32,633 nt of DNA from Thermoplasmata archaeon (lineage in GTDB: Archaea; Thermoplasmatota; Thermoplasmata; Thermoplasmatales; Thermoplasmataceae), in contig JAKAFX010000010.1 in NCBI GenBank assembly GCA_021817735.1, forward strand, positions 1 to 32,633, in the 5' to 3' direction. The notes beneath the pieces were generated by a model. The model did no database searches. It was not told the DNA's origin and worked only from the letters and a program-made list of their open reading frames with translations. Of this stretch, positions 18,962-28,734 are shown piece after piece. The position numbers and the translations under genes were made by a program. Positions within the stretch are counted from its first letter, which is position 1, and every line of letters begins with the position of its first letter.

Positions 18962-20431
18962 ATGGATCTCAGCAGCAAGGAAGTTGCAGTTCTGTCATTC
19001 CTGTCAGGAATTCGAGATTATATTGAGGAAGATCAGGTATCTCCAAAGGGACTGGACAGGAAGGAGACATCCAGCGCCATCTCTTGGCTTGAGGCCAAGG
19101 GCCTGATCGATGTCATCAGGTCTGAAGAGATTGCTTATGAACTCAGCCAGGAAGGCGCAAGATACCTCAGCGTCGGGTTGCCAGAAGAACAGCTGTATTT
19201 GCTGCTTGAAAGTCAGTCAGCAGTGAGCCTCCCTGACCTTACAGCGAAAATGAATGCAACAGATGTAAGGATAGGGCTTGCACAGCTTGCAAAATTCGGT
19301 ATTAGGCCTTCAGAGGGTATCATTTCTTTCAAGTCAGTCCCACAGTTCCACGAGGAGATGGAACGAAGGAAGTCATTTCTTGAAGCAATCTCCAGGCAAG
19401 ACTTCAAGGATCTGGACAGCAGCCTGCTTGAGCATTTCAGGAAGCGTGGCGGCCTTCTGGTTGAGAAGAGGAAGACAAGAAGGAAGATGAAGATAAACGA
19501 ACCGGGACGCGCAGCTCTACAGGAGTCCGGGCAGGGAGACAGGGTTGAAGACCTAACTCCAGAGATCATTGCATCAGGTGCATGGAGAGAGAGGGGGTTC
19601 AGGAGCTTTGATCTCACGGCTCCAAGTGAAAAATTCTCAGGAGGCTACTATCACCCCATGACCATCCTTATAAGCAGGGTCAAGGAGATTTTCACCAGCA
19701 TGGGCTTCTCCGAGATGCCAGGCCATTATATCGAGACTGCCGGTTGGAATATGGATGCCCTCTTCATCCCTCAGGACCACCCTGCAAGGGAAATGCAGGA
19801 TACCTTCTATGTCACTTCGAAGAAGAAAGTTGAAATGGAGTTTCCAGAAATCATCGGGATATCCAGGAAGGTACACGAGAGGGGGTTCGGAAAATATCCG
19901 GGATGGGGATACCGGTTCAATGAGGGCGAGTCCAGAAGGCTCCTTCTGAGGACTCACACTACAGTCAGCACCATAAGGTATCTTTACACCCACCGCGATT
20001 CACCGCAGGCCGTATTCTCGGTGGAAAAAGTGTTCCGACATGAGAGCACAGACTGGACACACCTTGCTGAACTGCATCAGATCGAAGGCGCATACTATGG
20101 TAAGGATGCAAACCTCTCCACGCTTAAGTCATTGATGAGAAATTTTTACACACAAATGGGCTTTAAAAACATCAAATTTATCCCATCTTATTATCCTTAC
20201 ACTGAACCAAGCATGGATGCGGTTGCCATTGTTAACGGCAAAGCGGTGGAACTTGGTGGATCCGGAATATTCAGGCCAGAGGTAACAAGGCCAATAGGCC
20301 TGCGCGAACCGGTGATAGCGTGGGGCATGGGCCTGGAAAGAGTTGCTATGCTGTTCTTCGGTTTACCGGATATCCGGCAACTTTACCGCAGCGACCTGGA
20401 GTGGCTAAAGAATTATCCCATTAAGAACTAA
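18962..20431 (+). CDS. pheS: Phenylalanyl-tRNA synthetase alpha subunit
   Basis: 'GFSEMPGHYIETAGWNMDALFIPQDHPAREMQDTFYV', 'FRHESTDWTHLAELHQIEG', 'GGSGIFRPEVTRPIG...VIAWGMGLERVAMLFFGLPDIRQLYRSDLEWL'. TATA-like TTTATATG near 18931 fits a leaderless ATG at 18962 better than 18947. Confidence 0.95.
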   Translation: MDLSSKEVAVLSFLSGIRDYIEEDQVSPKGLDRKETSSAISWLEAKGLIDVIRSEEIAYELSQEGARYLSVGLPEEQLYLLLESQSAVSLPDLTAKMNATDVRIGLAQLAKFGIRPSEGIISFKSVPQFHEEMERRKSFLEAISRQDFKDLDSSLLEHFRKRGGLLVEKRKTRRKMKINEPGRAALQESGQGDRVEDLTPEIIASGAWRERGFRSFDLTAPSEKFSGGYYHPMTILISRVKEIFTSMGFSEMPGHYIETAGWNMDALFIPQDHPAREMQDTFYVTSKKKVEMEFPEIIGISRKVHERGFGKYPGWGYRFNEGESRRLLLRTHTTVSTIRYLYTHRDSPQAVFSVEKVFRHESTDWTHLAELHQIEGAYYGKDANLSTLKSLMRNFYTQMGFKNIKFIPSYYPYTEPSMDAVAIVNGKAVELGGSGIFRPEVTRPIGLREPVIAWGMGLERVAMLFFGLPDIRQLYRSDLEWLKNYPIKN

Positions 20432-20571
20432 CGATTAACCGCACGCTTGCCGTTACAGGTAGTACATACTCCATATTTGGTAAGATGAGCACTGCAGACG
20501 GGCAGGTTGCAGACCTTGCACCGGCGAATAGCTGGCGACATACAGATATGACACAGTTCAACTACGGTCAA
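20428..20571 (-). CDS. Small 47-aa zinc-finger protein (not in supplied ORF track)
   Basis: Manual translation from TTG at 20571: MTVVELCHICMSPAIRRCKVCNLPVCSAHLTKYGVCTTCNGKRAVNR*. Spacing C-x2-C-x7-C-x2-C-x4-C-x2-H-x6-C-x2-C; TATA-like CATATAG about 24 bp upstream; stop overlaps the pheS stop by 2 bp. Confidence 0.72.
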   Translation of the reverse strand: MTVVELCHICMSPAIRRCKVCNLPVCSAHLTKYGVCTTCNGKRAVNR

Positions 20572-20682
20572 TATATAGAGAATAGGTCAAACTATATGAA
20601 GAGAAAGTTACAACATTGACAAGTATATAATTAATCTGATACAATATTCGATCGGCCCTTGATAAACCCAGCTCTGTAGCAA

Positions 20683-22449
20683 ATGTTCACCAAGATCTCT
20701 GCTGGCCTATTGAAGCGCAGCATTAGGCATAAACACTTTAACCATTTCTGGGATAAAAACGATGGTATGAGGGCAGACATAAACTTCGTCCATGCACCCA
20801 GCATTTTTGATTTCAGGAAGAGGAATCTCAAGGAAGGGCCCCTTAGCGACGTAATACCTTCTACCCCCCTTTTCGAGATGTATCCCGTTGGTTTCGTTAG
20901 CATGCTGGGATATGCCATTAGGAATGGCTACAGGGCGAGGATTAGTAACATTGCAGTGCTCATGCTGTCGGACAGGAACTTTGATGTGGATCGGTACATA
21001 AAAAGTCTCGACTCGGAAATATTCGGAATTGATCTCCACTGGTTACCGCATGTACACGGGGCGTTTAACGTTGCAAGGCTTATTAGGAAATACCACCCGA
21101 ACAGCAAGATTCTCCTGGGGGGTTTCTCCTCCTCTTACTTTGCTACTGACATAATGGAAAGCAACCAGGACATTGACTTCATCCTTGCAGGAGATTTCGT
21201 AGAGAAACAACTCATTAGGCTTCTTGAAGCAAATGAGAGGGGTACCCCTCTGGAAGAGGTTCCAAACCTGGTATTTCGCAAAGAAGGAAGGATAATCACT
21301 AATCCCCGCCTAAAGGATCCTGATCCGGGGGACGCCGTATACCTGGACTACAGCGTTTTATTCAAGAACGCTTTCAAGTATCACGATATAAAGGGGCACC
21401 TACCATATTACTCCTGGATCCAGAACCCAACAGGCATGACCGTCATCCAACGTGGCTGCCAGCTCAACTGCGGATTCTGCGGCGGATCTAATTTTGCTTA
21501 CAGGAACAACTACTTCAGTTCTTCTCCAGTACGCAGGGCTCCACAGAGGGTAGCCGAAGAAATGGAAGTCATCAGGGACACCATAAGTTCACCCATTTTC
21601 TTAGCGGGGGATGTCCGTATGGCGGGGGAGAAGTACTACACAGAGCTGTTCTCTGAGATCAGGAACAGAGGACTTGATCTTCCTCTCCTAACAGAATATT
21701 TCGAACCTCCGACAGAGAGTTATCTTGAAATGCTGTCCAGATACGTCTCAGAATACTCCTGCGAAATATCCCCTGAGTCCTCGAACGAAGCGATCAGGCG
21801 AAGGGCGGGAAAACACTACAGCAATGCGGAACTGGAGAAGTCCATTGAAAATGCATCAAGGCTTGGTTCCAAGAAGTTTGATGTATATTATTCCATAGGG
21901 CTGCCGGAGCAGACAGTGGACCGTGTACTTGAAGACTGCAGCTATATGGAGAAGATGATGTACAGATTCAGAAATAAGGAAATGGCAGTTCATGGATTCA
22001 TTGCACCTCTTGCTCCCTTCATAGACCCAGGTTCACTATTCTATGAGAAGTCGGAGCAGTTTGGATACAGAATAAAGGCAAGGAAGATAATGGATTACTA
22101 CGACCTCCTTGACCGGGGGATCTCATGGGAGGATTTCCTGAATTACGAAACCAAGTGGATGTCCAAGGAGGACATAGTTAGGGCTACCTATCAATCCGGG
22201 CTCAGGGAAGCAGAGATAGGAAATAAGCTAGGGTTCATAACAAGCAACGAGAAGAATGAGATACAGACAAATATAATGGGATACATGAATGGTCTACCAT
22301 ATACCCCTAAGGATGACAAGAGCAAGCACCTCACTTACCTCCAGAAAGAAATTGAATGGTCTCACAGGCATAGTCTGACTGCCGTATCGATAACAGTTTT
22401 CATCTATCACCAATACGAATTCATCAGGCGTGCCATCATGTCTTCGTGA
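20683..22449 (+). CDS. B12-binding-domain/radical SAM protein, resembling the Ta0216-type family
   Basis: 'GIDLHWLPHVHGAFNVARLIRKYHPNSKILLGGFSSSYFA' B12-domain-like region followed by the radical SAM cluster motif 'RGCQLNCGFCGGS' (CxxxCxxC) and 'SPESSNEAIRRRAGKHYSNAELEKSIENA'. Family name recalled, not searched. Confidence 0.85.
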   Translation: MFTKISAGLLKRSIRHKHFNHFWDKNDGMRADINFVHAPSIFDFRKRNLKEGPLSDVIPSTPLFEMYPVGFVSMLGYAIRNGYRARISNIAVLMLSDRNFDVDRYIKSLDSEIFGIDLHWLPHVHGAFNVARLIRKYHPNSKILLGGFSSSYFATDIMESNQDIDFILAGDFVEKQLIRLLEANERGTPLEEVPNLVFRKEGRIITNPRLKDPDPGDAVYLDYSVLFKNAFKYHDIKGHLPYYSWIQNPTGMTVIQRGCQLNCGFCGGSNFAYRNNYFSSSPVRRAPQRVAEEMEVIRDTISSPIFLAGDVRMAGEKYYTELFSEIRNRGLDLPLLTEYFEPPTESYLEMLSRYVSEYSCEISPESSNEAIRRRAGKHYSNAELEKSIENASRLGSKKFDVYYSIGLPEQTVDRVLEDCSYMEKMMYRFRNKEMAVHGFIAPLAPFIDPGSLFYEKSEQFGYRIKARKIMDYYDLLDRGISWEDFLNYETKWMSKEDIVRATYQSGLREAEIGNKLGFITSNEKNEIQTNIMGYMNGLPYTPKDDKSKHLTYLQKEIEWSHRHSLTAVSITVFIYHQYEFIRRAIMSS

Positions 22450-22615
22450 ATTCTAGTTGTTAGCGATAGTAAGGCAATTTCTCTGATCTGCCCGAGAAGT
22501 GCTATTTCTCAAGTTCCTTGAGGCACAATATATATATCGCCAATTGGACTAAGCAGAATTGCGCTGCCAGCTAAGAAAGATACAGCTGGTCGTGTCAAAT
22601 TACAAGGGTGTGTGG

Positions 22616-23332
22616 ATGCTGGTCGGCGATTGTATATCAGTAAAGGAAGTCACGAAGTCCTATGGCAGGACAACTGCCCTGAAAGGACTTTCCTTCAGCA
22701 TTCCATGCGGAAAGAAATTCGCTCTTCTTGGACCGAACGGAGCAGGCAAGTCAACGACCCTGAAGATTCTTGCTGGGCTCCTAATACCGGATTCGGGCCA
22801 GGTGTATGTTGACGGGCACGTTCCCACATCTGCTGAAGCAAAAAGGCTTCTGGGATACCTGCCGGAGGATGCAGCTCCTTATCTTACACTCTCTGTTCGT
22901 GAAAACCTGGAATATGTGGGCTCTCTTAGGGGAATAGGGTCAGTATCTGATAAAACTGATCGCCTCCTTGATCTATTGTCTCTCAGGGAACACGAAAAAG
23001 ATAAAGTAAGCAAGCTTTCAAGAGGAAACCGGCAGAAACTTAGCATTGCACTGGCTATCATTCATGAACCAAAGGTGGTATTGCTGGATGAGCCCCTGAA
23101 CTACCTTGACATACCGACCCAGGAGATAGTCAATTCTCTCTTCAGCAGGCTCGGGGCGACATTCTTGGTGTCAACGCACATGATGTCCATTGCTGAGAGG
23201 CTGACTGATAACGTGATCGTGATTTCCAGGGGTCACCTGGTATGGGAAGGTACCATGGAGTCCCTCAAACATCTGGGAGATCCTTCGGAGAGCATAGAAA
23301 GCATAGTTTCGAGGCTGATGACTGTTGCTTAG
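22616..23332 (+). CDS. ABC transporter ATP-binding protein
   Basis: Walker A '[20 protein letters not shown]', signature '[16 protein letters not shown]', Walker B '[12 protein letters not shown]', H-loop 'FLVSTHMMS'. ATG at 22616 preferred to 22559. Confidence 0.93.
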   Translation: MLVGDCISVKEVTKSYGRTTALKGLSFSIPCGKKFALLGPNGAGKSTTLKILAGLLIPDSGQVYVDGHVPTSAEAKRLLGYLPEDAAPYLTLSVRENLEYVGSLRGIGSVSDKTDRLLDLLSLREHEKDKVSKLSRGNRQKLSIALAIIHEPKVVLLDEPLNYLDIPTQEIVNSLFSRLGATFLVSTHMMSIAERLTDNVIVISRGHLVWEGTMESLKHLGDPSESIESIVSRLMTVA

Positions 23333-24725
23333 GCTATTGCTGAAATTCCTTCTGATCACCCGCTTCACCAAACCAATGCTTGTTGGACTAACCCTGCTGC
23401 TTGCCTATGCAGTCCTCATGGGTTCATTCTCGGGTTCATCGATTCAGTACCTCAGCTATCTTGCCGTGGGTTTTATCGTGATGTTCCTCCTGGTAATGAT
23501 CCCGTTCGGTGGAATCGCAATTATGAAATCCGACATGGACTACCTGTTCACTCTCCCGCTCAAGAGGTGGGAACTGGCATTCAGCATGTATGTGATACAG
23601 TTCCTTGCGACCGGGGTTGCGTTCGTGTTCACTTTTGGATATGTGCTGCCATACATGACTGGAAACCTGCTAGAGAAAGTTACCATAACCCTCGATATGG
23701 CACTCATAGCGATGCTGATAACTGGTTTCGGGGTGGTAGCTTATAGCATGGGGACTCGGTCAAAGGCATTCCTTGCCTTTATTGCATCTCTATGGGCTGC
23801 TTCTCCTGTGTTCGGGTTTAATTATTCCTTTACATCTGTCTTCTTCGGGCAGATAGCAATCGGATCCATTCTTGCCATTTCAGTCACAATACCTCTTACA
23901 GTAGTTGCCCTGAGGCAGCTGGAGTCCATAGAGCTTGGTTTTACGAAGGTATCTATCCGGGCCTCGAGCGATATTTACAAGAACCAGATTGACTATGGAC
24001 ACCATACTCCCATAGGGTCTATTTATCTTTACAATCTTACCCAGCTCAACCTAACTTCAAGACTTAACATGGGACTTTCCACGAGTTCAAGGTCATCCCG
24101 TGTAAGCCTCAGGAAATTGCTTATCCCTATGGCGGTGATTGCAGCAATATATGCTGCCACGGCCAGGAATTTCGGAAACTTTGATGAGGCCAACACAGTG
24201 GTGATCATTGCTTCCGTCTACATCTCCATATTTATTCCCACCCTGTTCTCTCAAAGTGTGCTCTCATACGAAAGAGCTTGGCTTGCATTTACGTCTATGC
24301 CAGTCTATGTATATTGGAGAAATGTAGCCTTTTCCAAGTTTATACAGATTGAAATCACGATCTTGCCATTTGTACTCGCATCAGCGTATCTTCACTTCAA
24401 CGGGGTCGCCCAGGCCATAAACACAATTCCGCTTTTCGCCCTGTCAATCCCGTCAGTTACTGTAATCGTGATGTACCTTGCCGGAGTGCTTGTAATGGAT
24501 CAGGTGAAGGATACGGGAACAATTTCGACCCAGTTTAGCCTGAAGCAGATGCTAATAATGTTGCCTGTCGGTCTTATGCTACTGGTCGCGGCGGTTTCTG
24601 TGATATCCCTCCTGGCCAGCATAATATCTGCGGCTGCACTACTCTCAATAATGTCCGGGATAATTCTGAGAAAGGATACCTGGACCGGGCTGGTCTATAA
24701 GCTAACAGAGCACGGCTACGTTTAA
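23325..24725 (+). CDS. ABC transporter permease, multi-spanning membrane protein
   Basis: Multiple long hydrophobic segments; overlaps the upstream ABC ATPase by 8 nt on the same strand. Confidence 0.78.
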   Translation: MLRLLLKFLLITRFTKPMLVGLTLLLAYAVLMGSFSGSSIQYLSYLAVGFIVMFLLVMIPFGGIAIMKSDMDYLFTLPLKRWELAFSMYVIQFLATGVAFVFTFGYVLPYMTGNLLEKVTITLDMALIAMLITGFGVVAYSMGTRSKAFLAFIASLWAASPVFGFNYSFTSVFFGQIAIGSILAISVTIPLTVVALRQLESIELGFTKVSIRASSDIYKNQIDYGHHTPIGSIYLYNLTQLNLTSRLNMGLSTSSRSSRVSLRKLLIPMAVIAAIYAATARNFGNFDEANTVVIIASVYISIFIPTLFSQSVLSYERAWLAFTSMPVYVYWRNVAFSKFIQIEITILPFVLASAYLHFNGVAQAINTIPLFALSIPSVTVIVMYLAGVLVMDQVKDTGTISTQFSLKQMLIMLPVGLMLLVAAVSVISLLASIISAAALLSIMSGIILRKDTWTGLVYKLTEHGYV

Positions 24726-25147
24726 AGGATAAGAGATCGCAAATTGCAGTATTGGGGGTACTTTTTCTTCAAGTTCCTGATATGCGGACATTCCCATTGA
24801 CCGAACTGGCCGTCATGCTCGCTCCACTGCTATTAATGGTTCCGACAAACTGCTTTGAACTGAATTGGGAGGCCGAGTAAGCGAAGCCTGTCAGTATAAG
24901 ATTCCCGTTTACCGTGCAAAAGGGCGGATTGCATCATTGGTAGCAGCCGATTATACCGTCGATTCCACGCTCTCGCTTGTTGTGCTTAAAACTAGGGCGT
25001 CAAGTGTAGAGACTGAGAGCCACCAGTCGGCATTTGTCCCATACAGTGTGATATTTTCTACGTTTTAGCCCTGCAGGTTGTATTGCCATTTATGGAGTGG
25101 ACCAATATGTCGCGTACCGAATCTGGAGGTTTATCTCCATCCCTCAA

Positions 25148-25426
25148 CTACTGACTACCACAGAGACTATGCTTGCTAGAATTTTCAGCTCTAGGCTCTC
25201 CTATTATCTTTGCAACAGAAACATACCAGAATATGGTTGCAAAGAATATTGCCGTGAAGGCTACACCTAACCCGCTGACGCCACCATAGATTCTGCCAAT
25301 GCACGCAAAAACTGCCGCGGCAGACCATATGGGAGCGCTCAGGGCAAGTGCGAGCTTTACGCTTTCCTCCATCCCCTCATCCACATAAAGGTGTAGTATT
25401 CCTGGCGCTGGCAACAAAGGGCACAC
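25148..25426 (-). CDS. Small membrane protein of unknown function (start perhaps 25372)
   Basis: Two hydrophobic segments in 'MEESVKLALALSAPIWSAAAVFACIGRIYGGVSGLGVAFTAIFFATIFWYVSVAKIIGEP'; no competing ORF. Confidence 0.5.
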   Translation of the reverse strand: MCPLLPAPGILHLYVDEGMEESVKLALALSAPIWSAAAVFACIGRIYGGVSGLGVAFTAIFFATIFWYVSVAKIIGEPRAENSSKHSLCGSQ

Positions 25427-25525
25427 ATCCGCTCCAAAGGGTATTTCGTGTGGCCTCCAAGGTCAGGAATACTACAATTAAATCAATTCAACCGATTATA
25501 AAAATAAAGTCTCTAATGAATTAGA

Positions 25526-25545
25526 TGGCCTCATAAGGGAGGCCA
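25526..25545. terminator. Perfect 7-bp stem-loop (TGGCCTC-ATAAGG-GAGGCCA), possible 3'-end element of the cDPGS-like gene
   Basis: Inverted repeat read directly, 8 bp beyond the minus-strand stop; no clean T-tract, so the terminator role is tentative. Confidence 0.35.
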
Positions 25546-25553
25546 CATGTTTT

Positions 25554-26990
25554 TCATGGGTAGTACTGGCCAAGCATTTCATGTATGGCGTGGTGTTCCT
25601 CCAGGAACTTCAGTATCTCTTCACGCAGCCCCAGGTCCTTGGGCTTAAGCTCATAGGATACAGAGACTATGGGCTTATTGACCTTCAGCATCCCCCTGAG
25701 ATCCGCAGGTGTCGCAGAAAGTACAATATCTCCGTCTGCCCTGTTTATGGTTTCTTCAAGATCCTCAATTTGCTTGCCGTTGTACCCCATCGCGGGGAGC
25801 TCCATCTTCAGGTGCGGATACGCGTCGAATGCCTCAGCAATGCTGCCCACGGCGTATTTTCTTGCCTCTACAATGTCGCTTGCTCCCAGTTCCCTGGCTG
25901 CAACTGTTCCCGCCCCAAAACTCATGCCTCCATGAGTAATGGTAGGTCCGTCCTCGACCACCAGGACTCTCTTGCCCCTAACCATTTCTGGGTGATCGAC
26001 TGATACTATGGACTCTGAATCCAGTATCCGGGCCCTGGGGTTGATTTCCTTGAGGTTCTTCCTGAGTCTGTCGACCTCTTCGTTTGTGGCTGAGTTTACC
26101 TTGTTTATCAGAAGGATATCAGCCAGCCTGGCAACAGTCTCTCCAGGATAATACTTCAGTTCATCACCGGCCCTTAGGGGATCGGCGACTGCAACGGTGA
26201 GGTCAGGCTTGATGAACGGAGCATCATTATTCCCTCCGTCCCATATGATTATGTCTGCCTCATTCTCCGCTTCTCTGAGTATCCTCTCGTAGTCAACCCC
26301 AGAATATACGATTGTCCCCGCACGGATGTGGGGCTCGTAGTCCTCTCTCTCCTCGATCGTTGTCCTGAACGTGTCCAGATCCTCCAGCGAGGTAAATCTC
26401 TGGACTGCCTGTTCCTTGAGATTCCCGTATGGCATTGGGTGTCGTATGACTATGGGCTTTCTTCCCGTTTCCTTGATCACCTCTGCGATGTAGCGGGACG
26501 TCTGGCTTTTTCCACACCCTGTTCGGACAGCACAAACCGCTATGACTGGCTTCTCGGGCCTTATCATTGTGTGTTCCGGGGAGATCAACCAGAAATCTGC
26601 TCCTGCGCTGTTGACTATGCTGGAGTTTGACATCACTTTCTGATAAGGAACATCACTGTAGGCCTGGATGCATACGTCCACATCATACTTGCGTATGAGC
26701 CTTGGGAGCATTTCCTCGCTTACTATCTGAATTCCATGGGGGTATAATCTTCCGCTCAGCTCTGGGGGGTATCTTCTGTCTGCAATGTATGGTATTTGTG
26801 TAGCGGTGAATGCCACTACCTCATAGGCCTCATTGTCCCTGAAAAGTACATTGAAGTTATGAAAATCCCTGCCAGCTGCGCCCATTATTATGACTCTGGT
26901 CCTTGATCCTGCGCCAAACCTAGGCCTAAAGGTTCTCCTTACCCTCTCTTTGATAGTTTCGCCACTAGTTATTTCTGCCATAAAAATCAA
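25554..26990 (-). CDS. Cyclic 2,3-diphosphoglycerate synthetase-like P-loop protein
   Basis: 'RVIIMGAAGRDFHNFNVLFRDNEAYEVVAFTATQIP', 'VIAVCAVRTGCGKSQTSRYI' P-loop, 'IIWDGGNNDAPFIKPDLTVAVADPLRAGDELKYYPGE', 'VEDGPTITHGGMSFGAG'. Matches the cDPGS/GTPase family by recall. ATG at 26981 (MAEITSG) also plausible. Confidence 0.82.
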   Translation of the reverse strand: MIFMAEITSGETIKERVRRTFRPRFGAGSRTRVIIMGAAGRDFHNFNVLFRDNEAYEVVAFTATQIPYIADRRYPPELSGRLYPHGIQIVSEEMLPRLIRKYDVDVCIQAYSDVPYQKVMSNSSIVNSAGADFWLISPEHTMIRPEKPVIAVCAVRTGCGKSQTSRYIAEVIKETGRKPIVIRHPMPYGNLKEQAVQRFTSLEDLDTFRTTIEEREDYEPHIRAGTIVYSGVDYERILREAENEADIIIWDGGNNDAPFIKPDLTVAVADPLRAGDELKYYPGETVARLADILLINKVNSATNEEVDRLRKNLKEINPRARILDSESIVSVDHPEMVRGKRVLVVEDGPTITHGGMSFGAGTVAARELGASDIVEARKYAVGSIAEAFDAYPHLKMELPAMGYNGKQIEDLEETINRADGDIVLSATPADLRGMLKVNKPIVSVSYELKPKDLGLREEILKFLEEHHAIHEMLGQYYP

Positions 26991-27388
26991 TTTTTGTAAG
27001 GATAATAAACTAATGACCGAACGTAGCAGACATTGGAATTCTCCCGGATCTTGACATTAATTGTTATATGATACGGGAGATGAAAACTGAAAGCATTGGC
27101 TCCACGGTTCAATATCGATTGGGCAGATTGCCTATAAATTTCTTTGCCTGCAGCCTTTCCTTACAAAATTGCAAGAGAGATCGTGAAATATGTAAGAAAT
27201 GTAAAACAGCAACCAACACCAGTGATTCATGAAGGGAAAAGTGCTGGGTCACCCGTTGCGGCATTCCGTAAATACGCATGTATAACCTGTGATAGTAGGA
27301 AAAATATGTCCATGAGAATTGAAATAATAAAAAAGAGAATTAATTTAAATCCTTGGACCACGGGAAAAATTGGATAAAAGGCTCCAGG

Positions 27389-28186
27389 TTAACTCAGGAG
27401 CCAGCCCCCATCTACAACAACAAGCGATCCAGTCATGTAATCGGAGGCAGGCGATGCGAGAAAGACTGCCACCTTTGCAATGTCATCGGGTACTCCCATT
27501 CTTCCCAATGGAATTTTGCTAACAAAAGCCTGCATCATCTGCTTCAGCGCCTCTTCAGTCATTCCCGGCCCAAGAGGAACGGATGTACCTTCAGTGGAAA
27601 TCCCCCCAGGTGCAATCACGTTGGCGTTAATTCCATACTTTGCGACTTCGAGAGCAAAGTTCTTTGTGAACATGAGCACGCCGCCTTTTGATGAATCATA
27701 GGCGGCAAGGCCAATTGCAGAAGGATGTATGCTATCTATTGACCCTATGTTCACGATCTTCCCCTTGGTCTTCTGGGAGATCATCTGTTTTGCAGCTGCC
27801 TTGCAAGCAAATGCTAGTGCCTTGAGATTAAGCCTGTAAACCTTGTCAAATAGATCCTCTGGCATTTCAAGCATTGGTACTGAGGGGTAAATCCCTGCAT
27901 TATTCACCAGGATATCAATCCCTCCAAACTTCTTGACCATCTCTGCCACCATTCTATCTGGAGCTCCTTCAGTAAGAAGGTCTACGGCGAAAACAGCGAC
28001 TCTTTCTTTTGTGTCTTGAGGCAGGGACTTTACGTAATCAATTGCCTTTTCTGTTGCCTTGTCGGCTATCATGACTTTAGCTCCAGCTTCCACAAATCTC
28101 TTCACAATTCCCATGCCTATTCCCATTGAGCCACCTGTGACCAAGGCTCTCTTTCCCTGCAGAGAAAACGGACCAAAATCCTGCAT
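27389..28186 (-). CDS. Short-chain dehydrogenase/reductase
   Basis: 'ALVTGGSMGIGMGIVKRF', 'DILVNNAGIYP', 'AAYDSSKGGVLMFTKNFALEVAKYGINANVIAPGGI', 'YMTGSLVVVDGGW'. Confidence 0.92.
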   Translation of the reverse strand: MQDFGPFSLQGKRALVTGGSMGIGMGIVKRFVEAGAKVMIADKATEKAIDYVKSLPQDTKERVAVFAVDLLTEGAPDRMVAEMVKKFGGIDILVNNAGIYPSVPMLEMPEDLFDKVYRLNLKALAFACKAAAKQMISQKTKGKIVNIGSIDSIHPSAIGLAAYDSSKGGVLMFTKNFALEVAKYGINANVIAPGGISTEGTSVPLGPGMTEEALKQMMQAFVSKIPLGRMGVPDDIAKVAVFLASPASDYMTGSLVVVDGGWLLS

Positions 28187-28299
28187 TTTAATCCCCGTTT
28201 ATTTCAGTTATTCCGGGTACTTAAGAAATAGACCTTACGCGAAACAAGCGTAAATTCCTTGGGATTTCGATGGACCTACTCTGTAGGCGTCATGGTTAT

Positions 28300-28734
28300 T
28301 CAACGCAGTGAAACTGGTTGAACTGGGGAAGGATCCGGTTCCACTGTCACAGCTGTTCCATAAGCCAGAACCTCGGTGGTTGCAGTGCCAATCTCAGAGG
28401 TATCAAAGCCCAATGATAGAACGGCATTCGCTCCAAGGCTTTTCGCATGATCAGCTAGCCTTTCCATCGCCTGGTGCCTGACCTGTTCAAGAAGCCTTGT
28501 ATATATCTTGATCTCGCCTCCTGCCCAACTCCTGAAAAAAGCGGCAATATTCTGTCCCAATCCCCTCGATCTTACTACAAGCCCAAAGGTCGCACCAAGT
28601 ACTTTGGTAACTCTATATCCGGTGATATAAGGAGTGGAGACGAGGATGATGTCCGACCGCGGAGTGAATAAAGACATATCCTCCTGTACGGAGTTTGTAC
28701 TGGATTCTGTTTCGGTTTTCCAGTCTGGGCACAT
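28300..28734 (-). CDS. YbjQ-family (UPF0145-like) protein
   Basis: 'ILVSTPYITGYRVTKVLGATFGLVVRSRGLGQNIAAFFRSWAGGEIKIYTRLLEQVRHQAMERLADHAKSLGANAVLSLGFDTSEIG...EVLAYGTAV' matches the YbjQ pattern. Confidence 0.88.
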   Translation of the reverse strand: MCPDWKTETESSTNSVQEDMSLFTPRSDIILVSTPYITGYRVTKVLGATFGLVVRSRGLGQNIAAFFRSWAGGEIKIYTRLLEQVRHQAMERLADHAKSLGANAVLSLGFDTSEIGTATTEVLAYGTAVTVEPDPSPVQPVSLR

